Of a stretch of 8,795 bases of DNA, positions 1 through 6,457 are shown one piece after another. The translations under genes were made by a program, and so were the position numbers. Numbering within the stretch: the stretch's first letter is position 1; every line of letters begins with the position of its first letter. The DNA is taken from contig JAGWRJ010000741.1 in NCBI GenBank assembly GCA_028869725.1, forward strand, positions 1-8,795, read 5' to 3'. Source of the stretch: Alphaproteobacteria bacterium. Its GTDB lineage: Bacteria; Pseudomonadota; Alphaproteobacteria; Micropepsales; Micropepsaceae. The notes under the pieces are model-generated. The model saw only the letters and a list, made by a program, of their open reading frames with translations. It had not been told where the DNA came from and did no database searches.

Positions 1-869
1 AGGGTGGGGACCTCTCCGCCTTCGGCGTCGAGATAGTCGAGCACGCCCTGCCAGACGGTATGGACGCCAGCGGCAATGGTTACGCCTTCGTCGCGGATAA
101 GCCGCGTCAGATGGGCGCCGTCGAGAGCACGGCCCGGCAGAACCAGTCTGGCGCCGACAGCCGGCGCTGCGAAGGGGAAAGCCCAGGCATTTGCATGAAA
201 CATTGGAACCGCGAGCAGAATGCTGTCGGCGCCGGTGAGCGCCACGGCGTCGGCCTGCAATGAGCGCAAGGTGTGAAGATAATTTGAGCGATGGGTATAG
301 AGCACGCCCTTCGGGGTTCCGGTCGTACCGGAGGTGTAGCAGAGCCCGGCAGGGGTGTTCTCGTCGAACCTGCCCCAGTCGGTGTCCCTGCCGTGGCGGG
401 CGAGAAGGTCTTCGTAATTCCAATAGTACCGCTTGGGATCTTGGTCGGTGCTGCCTGCTGCGGGTGCATCGAGCACGATCACATGTCTGACGGAGGGGCA
501 ATGAGGTGCCATCTGTGCCCATAAGGGCAGCAGATCAGCTGCAACAGCGATTGCGCCATTTTCAGCTTCGCGCACCATGGCGATCAGATGAGCCGGGGTC
601 AGCCTGGGATTGAGGGTGTGGCAGATGAGGCCCATGCCCATGGCCCCAAAATAGGTTTCGAGATGGTGCTGGGTGTTCCAGGCCAGCGTCCCGATGATCT
701 CGCCGAAGCCAAGGCCGATTTCGCTGAGCGCCCCTGACAGGCGGTTGCTGCGTGTGCGCAGCGCCGTGTAGTTGATGCGTCCGAAGCCGGCTGTGACGAC
801 CTCCTGATGTCCGCACCATTTGGCGGCGTAATCGAGAAGCTTATCGATGGTGAGGGCGTAAACCTGCAT
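1..869 (-). CDS. AMP-forming acyl-CoA ligase, AlkK/FadD-like (C-terminus outside window)
   Basis: This adenylate-forming enzyme would activate a carboxylic acid with ATP and join it to coenzyme A, probably in the cytoplasm. The reading frame stays open to the window edge and gives the first 289 residues; about half of a usual 530-550-residue enzyme is missing, including the C-terminal lid domain. The phosphate-binding loop YTSGTTGTPKGV is at residues 178-189. It is followed by VPMFHANAWAFP (221-232), and LAWNT near 62-66 and HTLNPRL near 84-90 are typical of the medium/long-chain ligases of the AlkK group. The ATG at 869 is the only good in-frame start nearby, and no clear ribosome binding site precedes it. 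It lies 76 bases downstream of the TonB receptor on the same strand with a hairpin between them, so it may be read through from the receptor. The family call is firm; the substrate (fatty acid, terpenoid or steroid side chain) cannot be read from the sequence. Confidence 0.92.
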   Translation of the reverse strand, partial: MQVYALTIDKLLDYAAKWCGHQEVVTAGFGRINYTALRTRSNRLSGALSEIGLGFGEIIGTLAWNTQHHLETYFGAMGMGLICHTLNPRLTPAHLIAMVREAENGAIAVAADLLPLWAQMAPHCPSVRHVIVLDAPAAGSTDQDPKRYYWNYEDLLARHGRDTDWGRFDENTPAGLCYTSGTTGTPKGVLYTHRSNYLHTLRSLQADAVALTGADSILLAVPMFHANAWAFPFAAPAVGARLVLPGRALDGAHLTRLIRDEGVTIAAGVHTVWQGVLDYLDAEGGEVPT

Positions 870-903
870 GAGTCCGATTGGCGAAGTGGGGGCATGGATA
901 ACC

Positions 904-930
904 GGCCGCTGACCGTTCGGGTCAGCGGCC
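904..930 (-). terminator. 11-bp perfect hairpin between receptor and ligase genes
   Basis: GGCCGCTGACC (904-914) and GGTCAGCGGCC (920-930) form a perfect inverted repeat around a 5-base loop, 16 bases after the stop codon of the TonB receptor. It is GC-rich and well placed to end or attenuate the receptor message, but no T-run follows on the minus strand (GGTTATCC). It may therefore be a partial terminator, or an mRNA 3'-end stabiliser that sets receptor and ligase at different levels. Confidence 0.55.
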
Positions 931-945
931 GTAGCGGGATGCTGT

Positions 946-3324
946 TCAGAACAGCTTCGTCACGCGAATGCCGAACATGCGTGGCAGACCGGCATAGAGA
1001 CCGCCCGAATTGTTGGAGGCGACATACTGATCGTTGGTCAGGTTGTCGCCATAGAGGGTCACCAACCAGGTACCGGTCTGATACTGAAGCTGTGCGCCCA
1101 GCAGATTGCGTGCACCCAGGCGATCTCCGACGGCAGGATTGTCGAAGATCGAAGCCCATTGCTGCGCCACATGGGCGAAGTTCACCCGCGGGGTCAGCGA
1201 ATCGCCACTGCCGAGGTCGAATTCGTACTGGACGCCAAAATTGTAGGTGACGCTCGGCGCATAGGTGATCGGGTGTCCCTTGACATTGACGCAGTAGGGA
1301 TCGGTGCCGCCGGTTCTTGGGTCGCAGGTCCCGGAGGCAACGGCGTTAAACCGCGGGTCCACTGCCCAGAAGCTGGCGAGCGAGCTCTTGAGCAGGCCGA
1401 TGCTCGCCATGAGGGACAGATGTCCGAAGGAGGCCTGGGTTTCGCCCTCGATGCCATACATCTTGGTCGTGTTGGGCAGGTTGATTTCGTAGGTCCGGAT
1501 CGGAACCTTGGGATCAGACAGGCTGACCTGGAAGTGATTGTATTCCGTGTAGAAGGTATCGAGCTGGGTGCGCACATGCCCATCGAACCAGGAGCCGTTC
1601 TTCCACCCCATCTCGTAATCGGTATCGGTGACCTTGCCGAACGGCGCGGGCCCACCCGTGGCTGAGGTGAAGGTGTTCAGGCCGCCGCCGGTATAGCCCG
1701 TGGCCACGAAGGCATAGAGGAAGTTGCCCTTGTTGACTGCCCAGTCGAGCGCCGCCTTGTAGGTAAGATAGGACGACTTCTGTGTCTGAATGTCCGGATA
1801 GGGTGTTGGTGACAGCGTGGTGACGCCAAATCCGTTGCCGTAATTCCACAGATCGACGTTGTTGTGTGAACGGGTCTCGGTCCAGCGCCCTCCGAGGGAG
1901 GCGGAGACGCCATGGCCGAGCTTGACGTCAACCTGACCAAATCCGGCGATGTCGAGATTGGTGGTTTTGCCCTGGATGGTCCATGACGTGTACTGATAGA
2001 GGTTGCCCAGATTGGGGGTTGGACCACCCGGAAAGCGCGGTCCGACCGCGATCCAGAACTGGTACGGCGAACGCCAGCCGTAATCGTTTTCCTGGGCGTA
2101 GAGGCCGCCCACCCAGGTCACGCGCTGATTGCTCGGCGAGATGAGATCGAGTTCTTCGGAATAGAGGGTCTCATCGACCGAATCATAGAAGGTCCAGCTG
2201 CTGGTGCTTCCGAAATAGGGGAAGTCGGCCGGATTGCCGTAATCGGTTCCGTCGAGGTCACTGCGCCACATGGTGTTGCCGGCGTTGTAGTCGGAGATCG
2301 ACTGCAGCTTGATCCCGTTGGCGAAGGTGTAGGCGACATTGAGGATTGCACGCTGTTCGCGGTCCAGACGCTGCTGTGGTGCGTTGGCCGTCACATCGTA
2401 GAGATTGCTGTTGTGGTAGGGATTGGGCGTACCATATGGGGCAACGGGAGCGCCCACGGGCAGGAGCTGTGAATAGGGTACGGCCGGTGCCGCGCCAAAA
2501 TCCTGGTAGAGGGCGTCGTATTTGAGCGAAACCGTCAAGGCTTTGATTGGCTGCCACAGCACGGTGATACGGCCGGCGGCCTCCTGGAGGTCGCCGGGAT
2601 TGTAGCCGGGCTTGCAGTTGGCATACTGGAAGTGCGGGCAGTTGTCCGCAGGTGAACGGTCGATGATGTGGTAGAAGCTGTTGCGCCGCTCGCCAAATCC
2701 GGCAATGCGGATCGCCAGCGTGTCGGTGATAGGAATGTCCACCGCGCCCTGCAGCTGGACGTCGTCGTAATTGCCATACTGTGCCTGCGCGTAGCCGTGA
2801 TAGCCGCCGCCCAGCGTCGGATTGTTTGTCGTGACGAACACGGCGCCGCCGGTTGCATTCTGCCCGACGAAGGTGCCCTGAGGTCCGCGATAAACCTGGA
2901 CACTCTTGATGTCGTAGAACGGCTCGGCCGTCATGTACCCCGGGAACGTCGCCGCGCCGTCGCGATAGGTGACAACGCCGACCGGAGTCTGGGTGTTATG
3001 CTCGCCCTTGCCGATGCCGCGGATGTCGAAGTCGATGCCCTGGCCCAGGTCGTTGACGGTCAGGTTGGGAGCGATGAACTGCAGCGAATTGACGTTGATT
3101 ACGTCACGGTTCTGCAGCTCCTGGCTGTTGAGAACGCTTGCTGTGACGGGGGTCGTCATCAGGTTTTCCGTGCGGCGCTCGGCGGTAATTACCACCTCCT
3201 CGATGCCTGTATTGGCATTCGCCGACGTTTTCTGACTGCCCGTTGTCGCTGTCGTCTGCGCGAATGCCGCACTGCTGCACACAAGCGCAAAAACAGATGC
3301 CGATAATCCCAGCCCGAATTTCAT
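946..3324 (-). CDS. TonB-dependent outer-membrane receptor
   Basis: A 792-residue outer-membrane transporter that would import a scarce or bulky ligand using energy from TonB-ExbB-ExbD. The start at 3324 is preferred over one five codons upstream because GGGAGAGAAC sits just before it and the protein then opens with a clean signal peptide (MKFGLGLSASVFALVCSSAAFA, cleavage near 22/23). A TonB-box-like segment, IEEVVITAERR, is at 41-51. The plug domain follows to about 165, with IRGIG (101-105), VYRGPQGTF (144-152) and NATGGAVFVTTN (156-167). The rest is the beta-barrel, with the usual late GDNLTNDQY motif and a final strand ending in phenylalanine (IRVTKLF). Length and architecture are those of the sphingomonad-type receptors often annotated for iron complexes. 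The ligase next door suggests a carbon compound instead, which is inference. The frame is intact. Confidence 0.95.
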   Translation of the reverse strand: MKFGLGLSASVFALVCSSAAFAQTTATTGSQKTSANANTGIEEVVITAERRTENLMTTPVTASVLNSQELQNRDVINVNSLQFIAPNLTVNDLGQGIDFDIRGIGKGEHNTQTPVGVVTYRDGAATFPGYMTAEPFYDIKSVQVYRGPQGTFVGQNATGGAVFVTTNNPTLGGGYHGYAQAQYGNYDDVQLQGAVDIPITDTLAIRIAGFGERRNSFYHIIDRSPADNCPHFQYANCKPGYNPGDLQEAAGRITVLWQPIKALTVSLKYDALYQDFGAAPAVPYSQLLPVGAPVAPYGTPNPYHNSNLYDVTANAPQQRLDREQRAILNVAYTFANGIKLQSISDYNAGNTMWRSDLDGTDYGNPADFPYFGSTSSWTFYDSVDETLYSEELDLISPSNQRVTWVGGLYAQENDYGWRSPYQFWIAVGPRFPGGPTPNLGNLYQYTSWTIQGKTTNLDIAGFGQVDVKLGHGVSASLGGRWTETRSHNNVDLWNYGNGFGVTTLSPTPYPDIQTQKSSYLTYKAALDWAVNKGNFLYAFVATGYTGGGLNTFTSATGGPAPFGKVTDTDYEMGWKNGSWFDGHVRTQLDTFYTEYNHFQVSLSDPKVPIRTYEINLPNTTKMYGIEGETQASFGHLSLMASIGLLKSSLASFWAVDPRFNAVASGTCDPRTGGTDPYCVNVKGHPITYAPSVTYNFGVQYEFDLGSGDSLTPRVNFAHVAQQWASIFDNPAVGDRLGARNLLGAQLQYQTGTWLVTLYGDNLTNDQYVASNNSGGLYAGLPRMFGIRVTKLF

Positions 3325-3407
3325 TGTTCTCTCCCCCATGCGTCCGCAGGCGATGACACGCGTTTTTTGGCCCGTGGAGCCTGAACGCTGTCAGATCCTG
3401 GCCCACC

Positions 3408-3438
3408 TGTCAATATTCGTTCACATGTGTATGAATAT
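3408..3438 (-). promoter_or_regulatory. Candidate operator and -35 box upstream of the TonB receptor
   Basis: A dyad is centred between 3425 and 3426. CACATGTG (3422-3429) is flanked by ATATTC (3413-3418) and GAATAT (3433-3438), and 22 of 26 positions are symmetric. On the minus strand a consensus TTGACA (3413-3408) starts at the inner edge of the dyad, 84 bases from the receptor ATG. No good -10 is seen 16-18 bases further on (CAGCGT region), so the promoter part is weak. A dimeric repressor of TetR or similar type would fit this spacing; no regulator gene is present in the window. Confidence 0.45.
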
Positions 3439-3716
3439 CACGGTGTGGTGAGCGACCCGGACCGGCCGAACGTGTGCATGTTGCCGACCAGAGTTCTCTG
3501 CGCGTCGTGGCGTTCTCCGAAGTCATCGATGATGCGCATGACCGGGCCGCTGAACCGTTTGCCCTACCGTCGCCTTCGGCGTTGACCAACAGCGGCAGGA
3601 TGCGCGCGAGGAAGGCCGGCGCCACCGACCCTAGGGCGCTCGGCGCGCTGACGGGCACGCACGCCCCCATCCATTGGCGAGCAACTGCTCTAACTGCGCT
3701 TTGGTAAAAAGATTCA
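3438..3716 (-). pseudogene. Broken chimeric frame: DUF2958-like N-terminus joined to a repeat-protein C-terminus
   Basis: The frame opens at 3716 behind a perfect AAGGAG eight bases upstream and encodes MNLFTKAQLEQLLANG. This is how I remember small DUF2958 proteins of plasmids and integrative elements beginning. The similarity then stops abruptly. Reading continues in another frame as LGSVAPAFLARILPLLVNAEGDG, and after one apparent base loss near 3570 as RIIDDFGERHDAQ...NMHTFGRSGSLTTP, ending at TGA 3438. The second part resembles the end of HEAT-like hypothetical proteins that carry a NM-TF-W-GS motif; here the tryptophan position is Arg. I infer a deletion fused the start of one gene to the tail of another, and a frameshift followed. 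The start and its ribosome site are preserved, so a 28-residue peptide could still be made. Both family calls rest on memory. Confidence 0.4.
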
Positions 3717-4079
3717 TGCTTATTCTCCTTGTGTTTGCGTTACGCTCCGAAGGGACAGCGCAACCAAGGCCGGGCGCGAGACGCAGCGTCACACAGGAAA
3801 ATTGTTCAGGGAGAGCCGAGGCTTCCTGTTGACGCGGGAAGCGTCTGCGACTGGCACGGTCGCTGAACACTGCCGTTCGGGGGAGGGCAAGCACGAAGAG
3901 AAGTTGAAACGCCAAAGCGAAGACAGTGCTGCACGTTTCGCACGATCAAAACGGCCTGAAATGCCCCTGCAGCTTTCGCAGTGGCGCCGTACGGCGCATG
4001 GACATCGACTGAAGCTGCGGCGCGCCCGGTGGCGCCGGCTGAAGAGCGGCGGCTACAAAGGCCAAAATCTTTAGAGAAA
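3717..4079. other. Gene-free stretch with several inverted repeats
   Basis: No frame here has a convincing start or recognisable protein; the open frames are rich in Arg, Ala and Ser, as in non-coding GC-rich DNA. It holds short dyads: GACGC-A-GCGTC at 3780-3790, GACGC-N5-GCGTC at 3831-3845 overlapping GCTTCC-N10-GGAAGC at 3821-3842, and a nested palindrome at 3969-4018 listed separately. GTGGCGCCG occurs twice in direct orientation (3981 and 4029). It separates the minus-strand broken frame from the plus-strand AbiE operon and may be leader or replication/transfer DNA of the former mobile element. Confidence 0.5.
3969..4018. repeat. Nested palindrome (possible cruciform)
   Basis: Three inverted-repeat layers share one centre region. 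The core is a perfect 14-base palindrome, GCGCCGT|ACGGCGC (3984-3997). Outside it are CAGT (3979-3982) and ACTG (4008-4011), and outermost are GCAGCTT (3969-3975) and AAGCTGC (4012-4018). The right spacer is longer than the left. It may be a protein-binding or transfer-related site, a REP-like element, or an RNA hairpin. No function is assigned. Confidence 0.5.
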
Positions 4080-4167
4080 TTCATATCGGAAATTCCGTAC
4101 TAAGAGCGCATTTTTGAGCACAATCCAACTATAAAATCATATTGACAATTCCGCTCTAAAAGCGGAT
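4080..4167 (+). repeat. Two 32-bp direct repeats, 56 bp apart, each carrying the AATTCCG...AGCG operator motif
   Basis: Bases 4080-4111 and 4136-4167 match at 24 of 32 positions. The best-conserved part is AATTCCGnnCTAAnAGCG (4091-4108 and 4147-4164; 15 of 18 identical). In the downstream copy this forms a true dyad, CCGCT-CTAAA-AGCGG (4151-4165). In the upstream copy the dyad is partly lost, but CGGAA-A-TTCCG (4087-4097) makes another. The placement over and upstream of the promoter fits cooperative autorepression by the AbiEi product. Confidence 0.65.
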
Positions 4168-4170
4168 AAT
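4142..4170 (+). promoter_or_regulatory. Near-consensus sigma70-type promoter of the AbiE operon, with operator in the spacer
   Basis: TTGACA (4142-4147) is followed after exactly 17 bases by GATAAT (4165-4170). The dyad CCGCT-CTAAA-AGCGG (4151-4165) fills the spacer, so a bound dimer would directly block RNA polymerase. The expected transcription start falls at about 4176-4178, on the ATG of the first gene. Confidence 0.75.
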
Positions 4171-4175
4171 AGAAT

Positions 4176-5003
4176 ATGGAACGAATGAAACGATCAGGCC
4201 TGTCATCCTATGCCTTTGGCCTGCTTGCCGCGGGCCGCGGAGTCTTTTCTGCGGATGAAGCGCAGAAGGAGATCGGCGTCAGCCGTGGCGCATTCCTCGA
4301 TGCCGCCGAGCGCTTGCAGCGGCGCGGCCAGCTTATCCGGCCCCGACGCGGTTTCTATGTGGTCGTGCCGCCCCAATACGCCACGACGGGAGCGCCACCG
4401 CCGGAGTGGTATATCGACGCCCTGATGCGCCATGAAAAGCGGCCTTATTATGTGGGGCTGCTGACGGCGGCAGCAGCTCATGGCGCGTCCCACCAGGCCG
4501 TCATGGCGTTTCAGGTTGTCACGGACAAACTCCTGCCCGACATCGAGGCCGGACGGACGCGGATTGTCTTTTCCTACCGCAAGGACATGGCGGCGGTGAC
4601 GGCGGGGATCGAGGATCGCAAGACGCAATCGGGCTATATGAAGCTGTCCTCGCCGGAACTGACGGCGCTCGATCTGGTGCGCTATTCGCATTCCGGCGCC
4701 GGTCTGGACAACATTGCAACGGTGCTTTCCGAGCTCGCCGAACGGCTGCAACCCAAAAAGCTTGCCTCCCTGTCAGGCGCTTTCGAGAAGGCCGTCGTGC
4801 AACGCCTTGGACATCTGCTCGAAAGGCTGGGGCACCCGCAGACAGTGAAAGCGATGTTCGCGGCGCTATCGGCACGCGGGCCACTGCCGTGGGTCGAACT
4901 CGATCCCAAACAGGCGGGCGATCCCGACTTGTCGCCGCCATCCTCCGAACGCGATGAACGCTGGCGGGTAATCGTCCGGCGTCCTCCGGAGATCGACGAA
5001 TGA
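4176..5003 (+). CDS. abiEi: AbiEi-family antitoxin and transcriptional autorepressor
   Basis: A 275-residue protein of the AbiEi/COG5340 type. In AbiE (type IV toxin-antitoxin) systems this partner counters the AbiEii toxin without direct complex formation and represses its own operon. Residues 1-65 read as a winged helix-turn-helix: FSADEAQKEIGVSRGAFLDA is the helix-turn-helix part and LIRPRRGFYVVVP (53-65) the wing. The middle carries YYVGLLTAAAAHGASHQ (91-107) and MAFQVVTDK (110-118), and LSSPELTALDLVRY (157-170) is the other conserved family block. No ribosome site is present, and the promoter -10 box ends five bases before the ATG, so a leaderless message is likely; ATG 4185 (Met4) is an alternative start. 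Its TGA overlaps the next ATG (ATGA). The operator repeats upstream agree with the N-terminal DNA-binding domain. Phage defence by this copy is untested; the family is also a plasmid/island stabiliser. Confidence 0.88.
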   Translation: MERMKRSGLSSYAFGLLAAGRGVFSADEAQKEIGVSRGAFLDAAERLQRRGQLIRPRRGFYVVVPPQYATTGAPPPEWYIDALMRHEKRPYYVGLLTAAAAHGASHQAVMAFQVVTDKLLPDIEAGRTRIVFSYRKDMAAVTAGIEDRKTQSGYMKLSSPELTALDLVRYSHSGAGLDNIATVLSELAERLQPKKLASLSGAFEKAVVQRLGHLLERLGHPQTVKAMFAALSARGPLPWVELDPKQAGDPDLSPPSSERDERWRVIVRRPPEIDE

Positions 5004-5863
5004 TCCCGCAGGATTACATTACCGCCTGGAACGGCGTGGTGCCGTGGGCGAGCCAGCGGCAAGTCGAGCAAGACCTCATCATCAGCCGCGCGCTCGTCGC
5101 CATCTTCTCCGACCCATTCCTGCGCGGCGAACTGCGCTTCCGTGGCGGTACGGCGCTCAACAAGCTGCATTTTCCGACGCCGCTGCGCTATTCGGAAGAC
5201 ATCGACCTGGTGCGGACGACCGCCGGTCCCATCAGCCCGATATTGGATCGCGTGCATGACGTTCTTGATCCGTGGCTGGGCAAGCCGCGCTTCGATCAAA
5301 GTCCGGTTGCGCCCAAGCTCAAGTACGCCGTAGAAGCCGAAGACAAGGATTCGCCCGCCCCGATAAAGCTCAAGATTGAAATCAACACGCGTGAACGCGA
5401 AGCGTACGATCCCCCCATCGAAATTTCGTTCGGCGTCAAAAATCCATGGTTCACCGGCGAAGCCGCAATCCCGACTTTCTCGCGGGAAGAAATGCTGGCA
5501 ACCAAGCTGCGGGCCCTGCTTCAACGCAACAAGGGCCGCGATCTGTTCGACCTCGGTCATGCGCTCACTGTGTTCGAGGGGCTGAACGCGGCCCGGGTCG
5601 TCGAATGTTTTCGGCTCTACCTGGAAAAAGCAGAGCAAGCGATTTCGAGGGCCGAGGCGCAGCAGCGCATGTTCCAGAAACTCGTCAATCCGACTTTCTT
5701 CACCGACATGCGCCCACTGCTTCCGACAGATCGCGCAAAGGCGCTAACCGACGAGGCGCTTAACGCAGCCTTTGTCAGGGTGATGAAGGAACTGATCGAC
5801 CGGATACCCGGCGACGAATGGGCGAAGGCCGGGGAAATGCGGGAACGGTTTGCCATCACATGA
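5000..5863 (+). CDS. abiEii: AbiEii/AbiGii-family nucleotidyltransferase toxin
   Basis: A 287-residue protein of the DNA-polymerase-beta-like nucleotidyltransferase fold. AbiEii and its relatives transfer nucleotides to a cellular target (tRNA 3' ends in the MenT relatives), stopping growth until the antitoxin acts. Motif I is visible as FRGGTALNKLH (47-57) with RYSEDIDLV (63-71), whose acidic residues would bind metal. KLKIEIN (123-129) supplies the next conserved acidic position. ATKLRALLQRNKGRDLFDL (167-185) is the characteristic Lys/Asp block of the family. Length is normal and all motifs are present, so the toxin should be active. Its ATG overlaps the antitoxin stop (ATGA), giving coupled translation, and its own stop overlaps the next ATG in the same way. 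Family membership is clear; the in vivo target is not readable. Confidence 0.9.
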   Translation: MIPQDYITAWNGVVPWASQRQVEQDLIISRALVAIFSDPFLRGELRFRGGTALNKLHFPTPLRYSEDIDLVRTTAGPISPILDRVHDVLDPWLGKPRFDQSPVAPKLKYAVEAEDKDSPAPIKLKIEINTREREAYDPPIEISFGVKNPWFTGEAAIPTFSREEMLATKLRALLQRNKGRDLFDLGHALTVFEGLNAARVVECFRLYLEKAEQAISRAEAQQRMFQKLVNPTFFTDMRPLLPTDRAKALTDEALNAAFVRVMKELIDRIPGDEWAKAGEMRERFAIT

Positions 5864-6435
5864 GACCACTGATTGAAGCATTCTTCCAGCGCGCACCCGA
5901 TGGCTGTGGCGCGATCTACAATGAACGGTCCTTGCAACTCGAACTCGCCTATTACTTTCGGCAGGTGGGCGCACATGTCGAGTTTGAACGTCCATATCGC
6001 ATAACCCCGCTGCCCGGCACAACATGCAAGGCGAAATCCAATCTCGATCTTGTCGTACAGATGGACGGTGAGACTGTCGCCATAGAGTTAAAGGTGCCGC
6101 TCAACGGGCGTCACCCTGAGACACTTTACGACTTTTGCAACGACATCGCTTTTGTTGAAGCGATTGTACGCGAGAAATTCGCCGATAGAGGGTTTTGCTT
6201 ATTTGTCACCAATGACCGCGCATTCTGGACGGATAGCGGTCGGGGCAGTCCTGTTCATGATCTATTTCGCCGTAAAGGATCGGAGCTAACCGGCGCTGTG
6301 CAGAAGCCAACGGGTAGCAAGGATACGGCGGTCGTCATATCTGGTCGGTACTTTCCCGCCGAAAGCTGGAAAGACGTACTTGATGAACGATTAATGACGG
6401 GCGCGCAGTATTTATTGGCGGACGTTGTTCCATAG
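5860..6435 (+). CDS. Predicted PD-(D/E)XK nuclease-like protein coupled to AbiE operon
   Basis: A 191-residue protein I do not recognise by name. NERSLQLELAYYF (21-33) gives an early helix with Glu22 and Glu28. SNLDLVV (60-66) gives Asp63, and after twelve residues VAIELKVP (73-80) gives Glu76-Leu-Lys78. This E...D-x12-E-x-K order on predicted beta strands is the signature of PD-(D/E)XK nucleases. FCLFVTNDRAFW (112-123) would be a later core strand. No signal peptide or membrane segment is seen. The ATG at 5860 is preferred over an in-frame ATG at 5818 because it overlaps the toxin stop as ATGA, as at the previous junction. The gene looks more AT-rich than its partners: 25/60 G+C at 6121-6180 and 28/60 at 6361-6420, against 39/60 at 5101-5160. 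It may be an effector, a second antitoxin-like factor, or a restriction-like defence subunit; which is unknown. Confidence 0.82.
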   Translation: MRPLIEAFFQRAPDGCGAIYNERSLQLELAYYFRQVGAHVEFERPYRITPLPGTTCKAKSNLDLVVQMDGETVAIELKVPLNGRHPETLYDFCNDIAFVEAIVREKFADRGFCLFVTNDRAFWTDSGRGSPVHDLFRRKGSELTGAVQKPTGSKDTAVVISGRYFPAESWKDVLDERLMTGAQYLLADVVP

Positions 6436-6457
6436 AACCGCCAAAGCGCGGACGGTA

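Noticed and set aside
1159..1665. 168-residue open frame on the plus strand
   Set aside because: Antisense to the barrel of the TonB receptor, which has the correct family motifs; no independent support.
2668..3306. 212-residue open frame on the plus strand
   Set aside because: Fully antisense to the signal peptide, plug and early barrel of the TonB receptor; it is a shadow frame.
3802..4084. Overlapping 90- and 92-residue frames on both strands before the AbiE operon
   Set aside because: Both have Arg/Ala/Ser-rich composition, no ribosome site and no recognisable motif; the plus-strand one needs a TTG start. I treat the stretch as non-coding, with modest certainty.
4682..5638. 318-residue open frame on the minus strand
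   Set aside because: It lies antisense to AbiEi and AbiEii, which both carry conserved family motifs; long antisense frames are common in high-GC genes, and its protein shows no recognisable domain.
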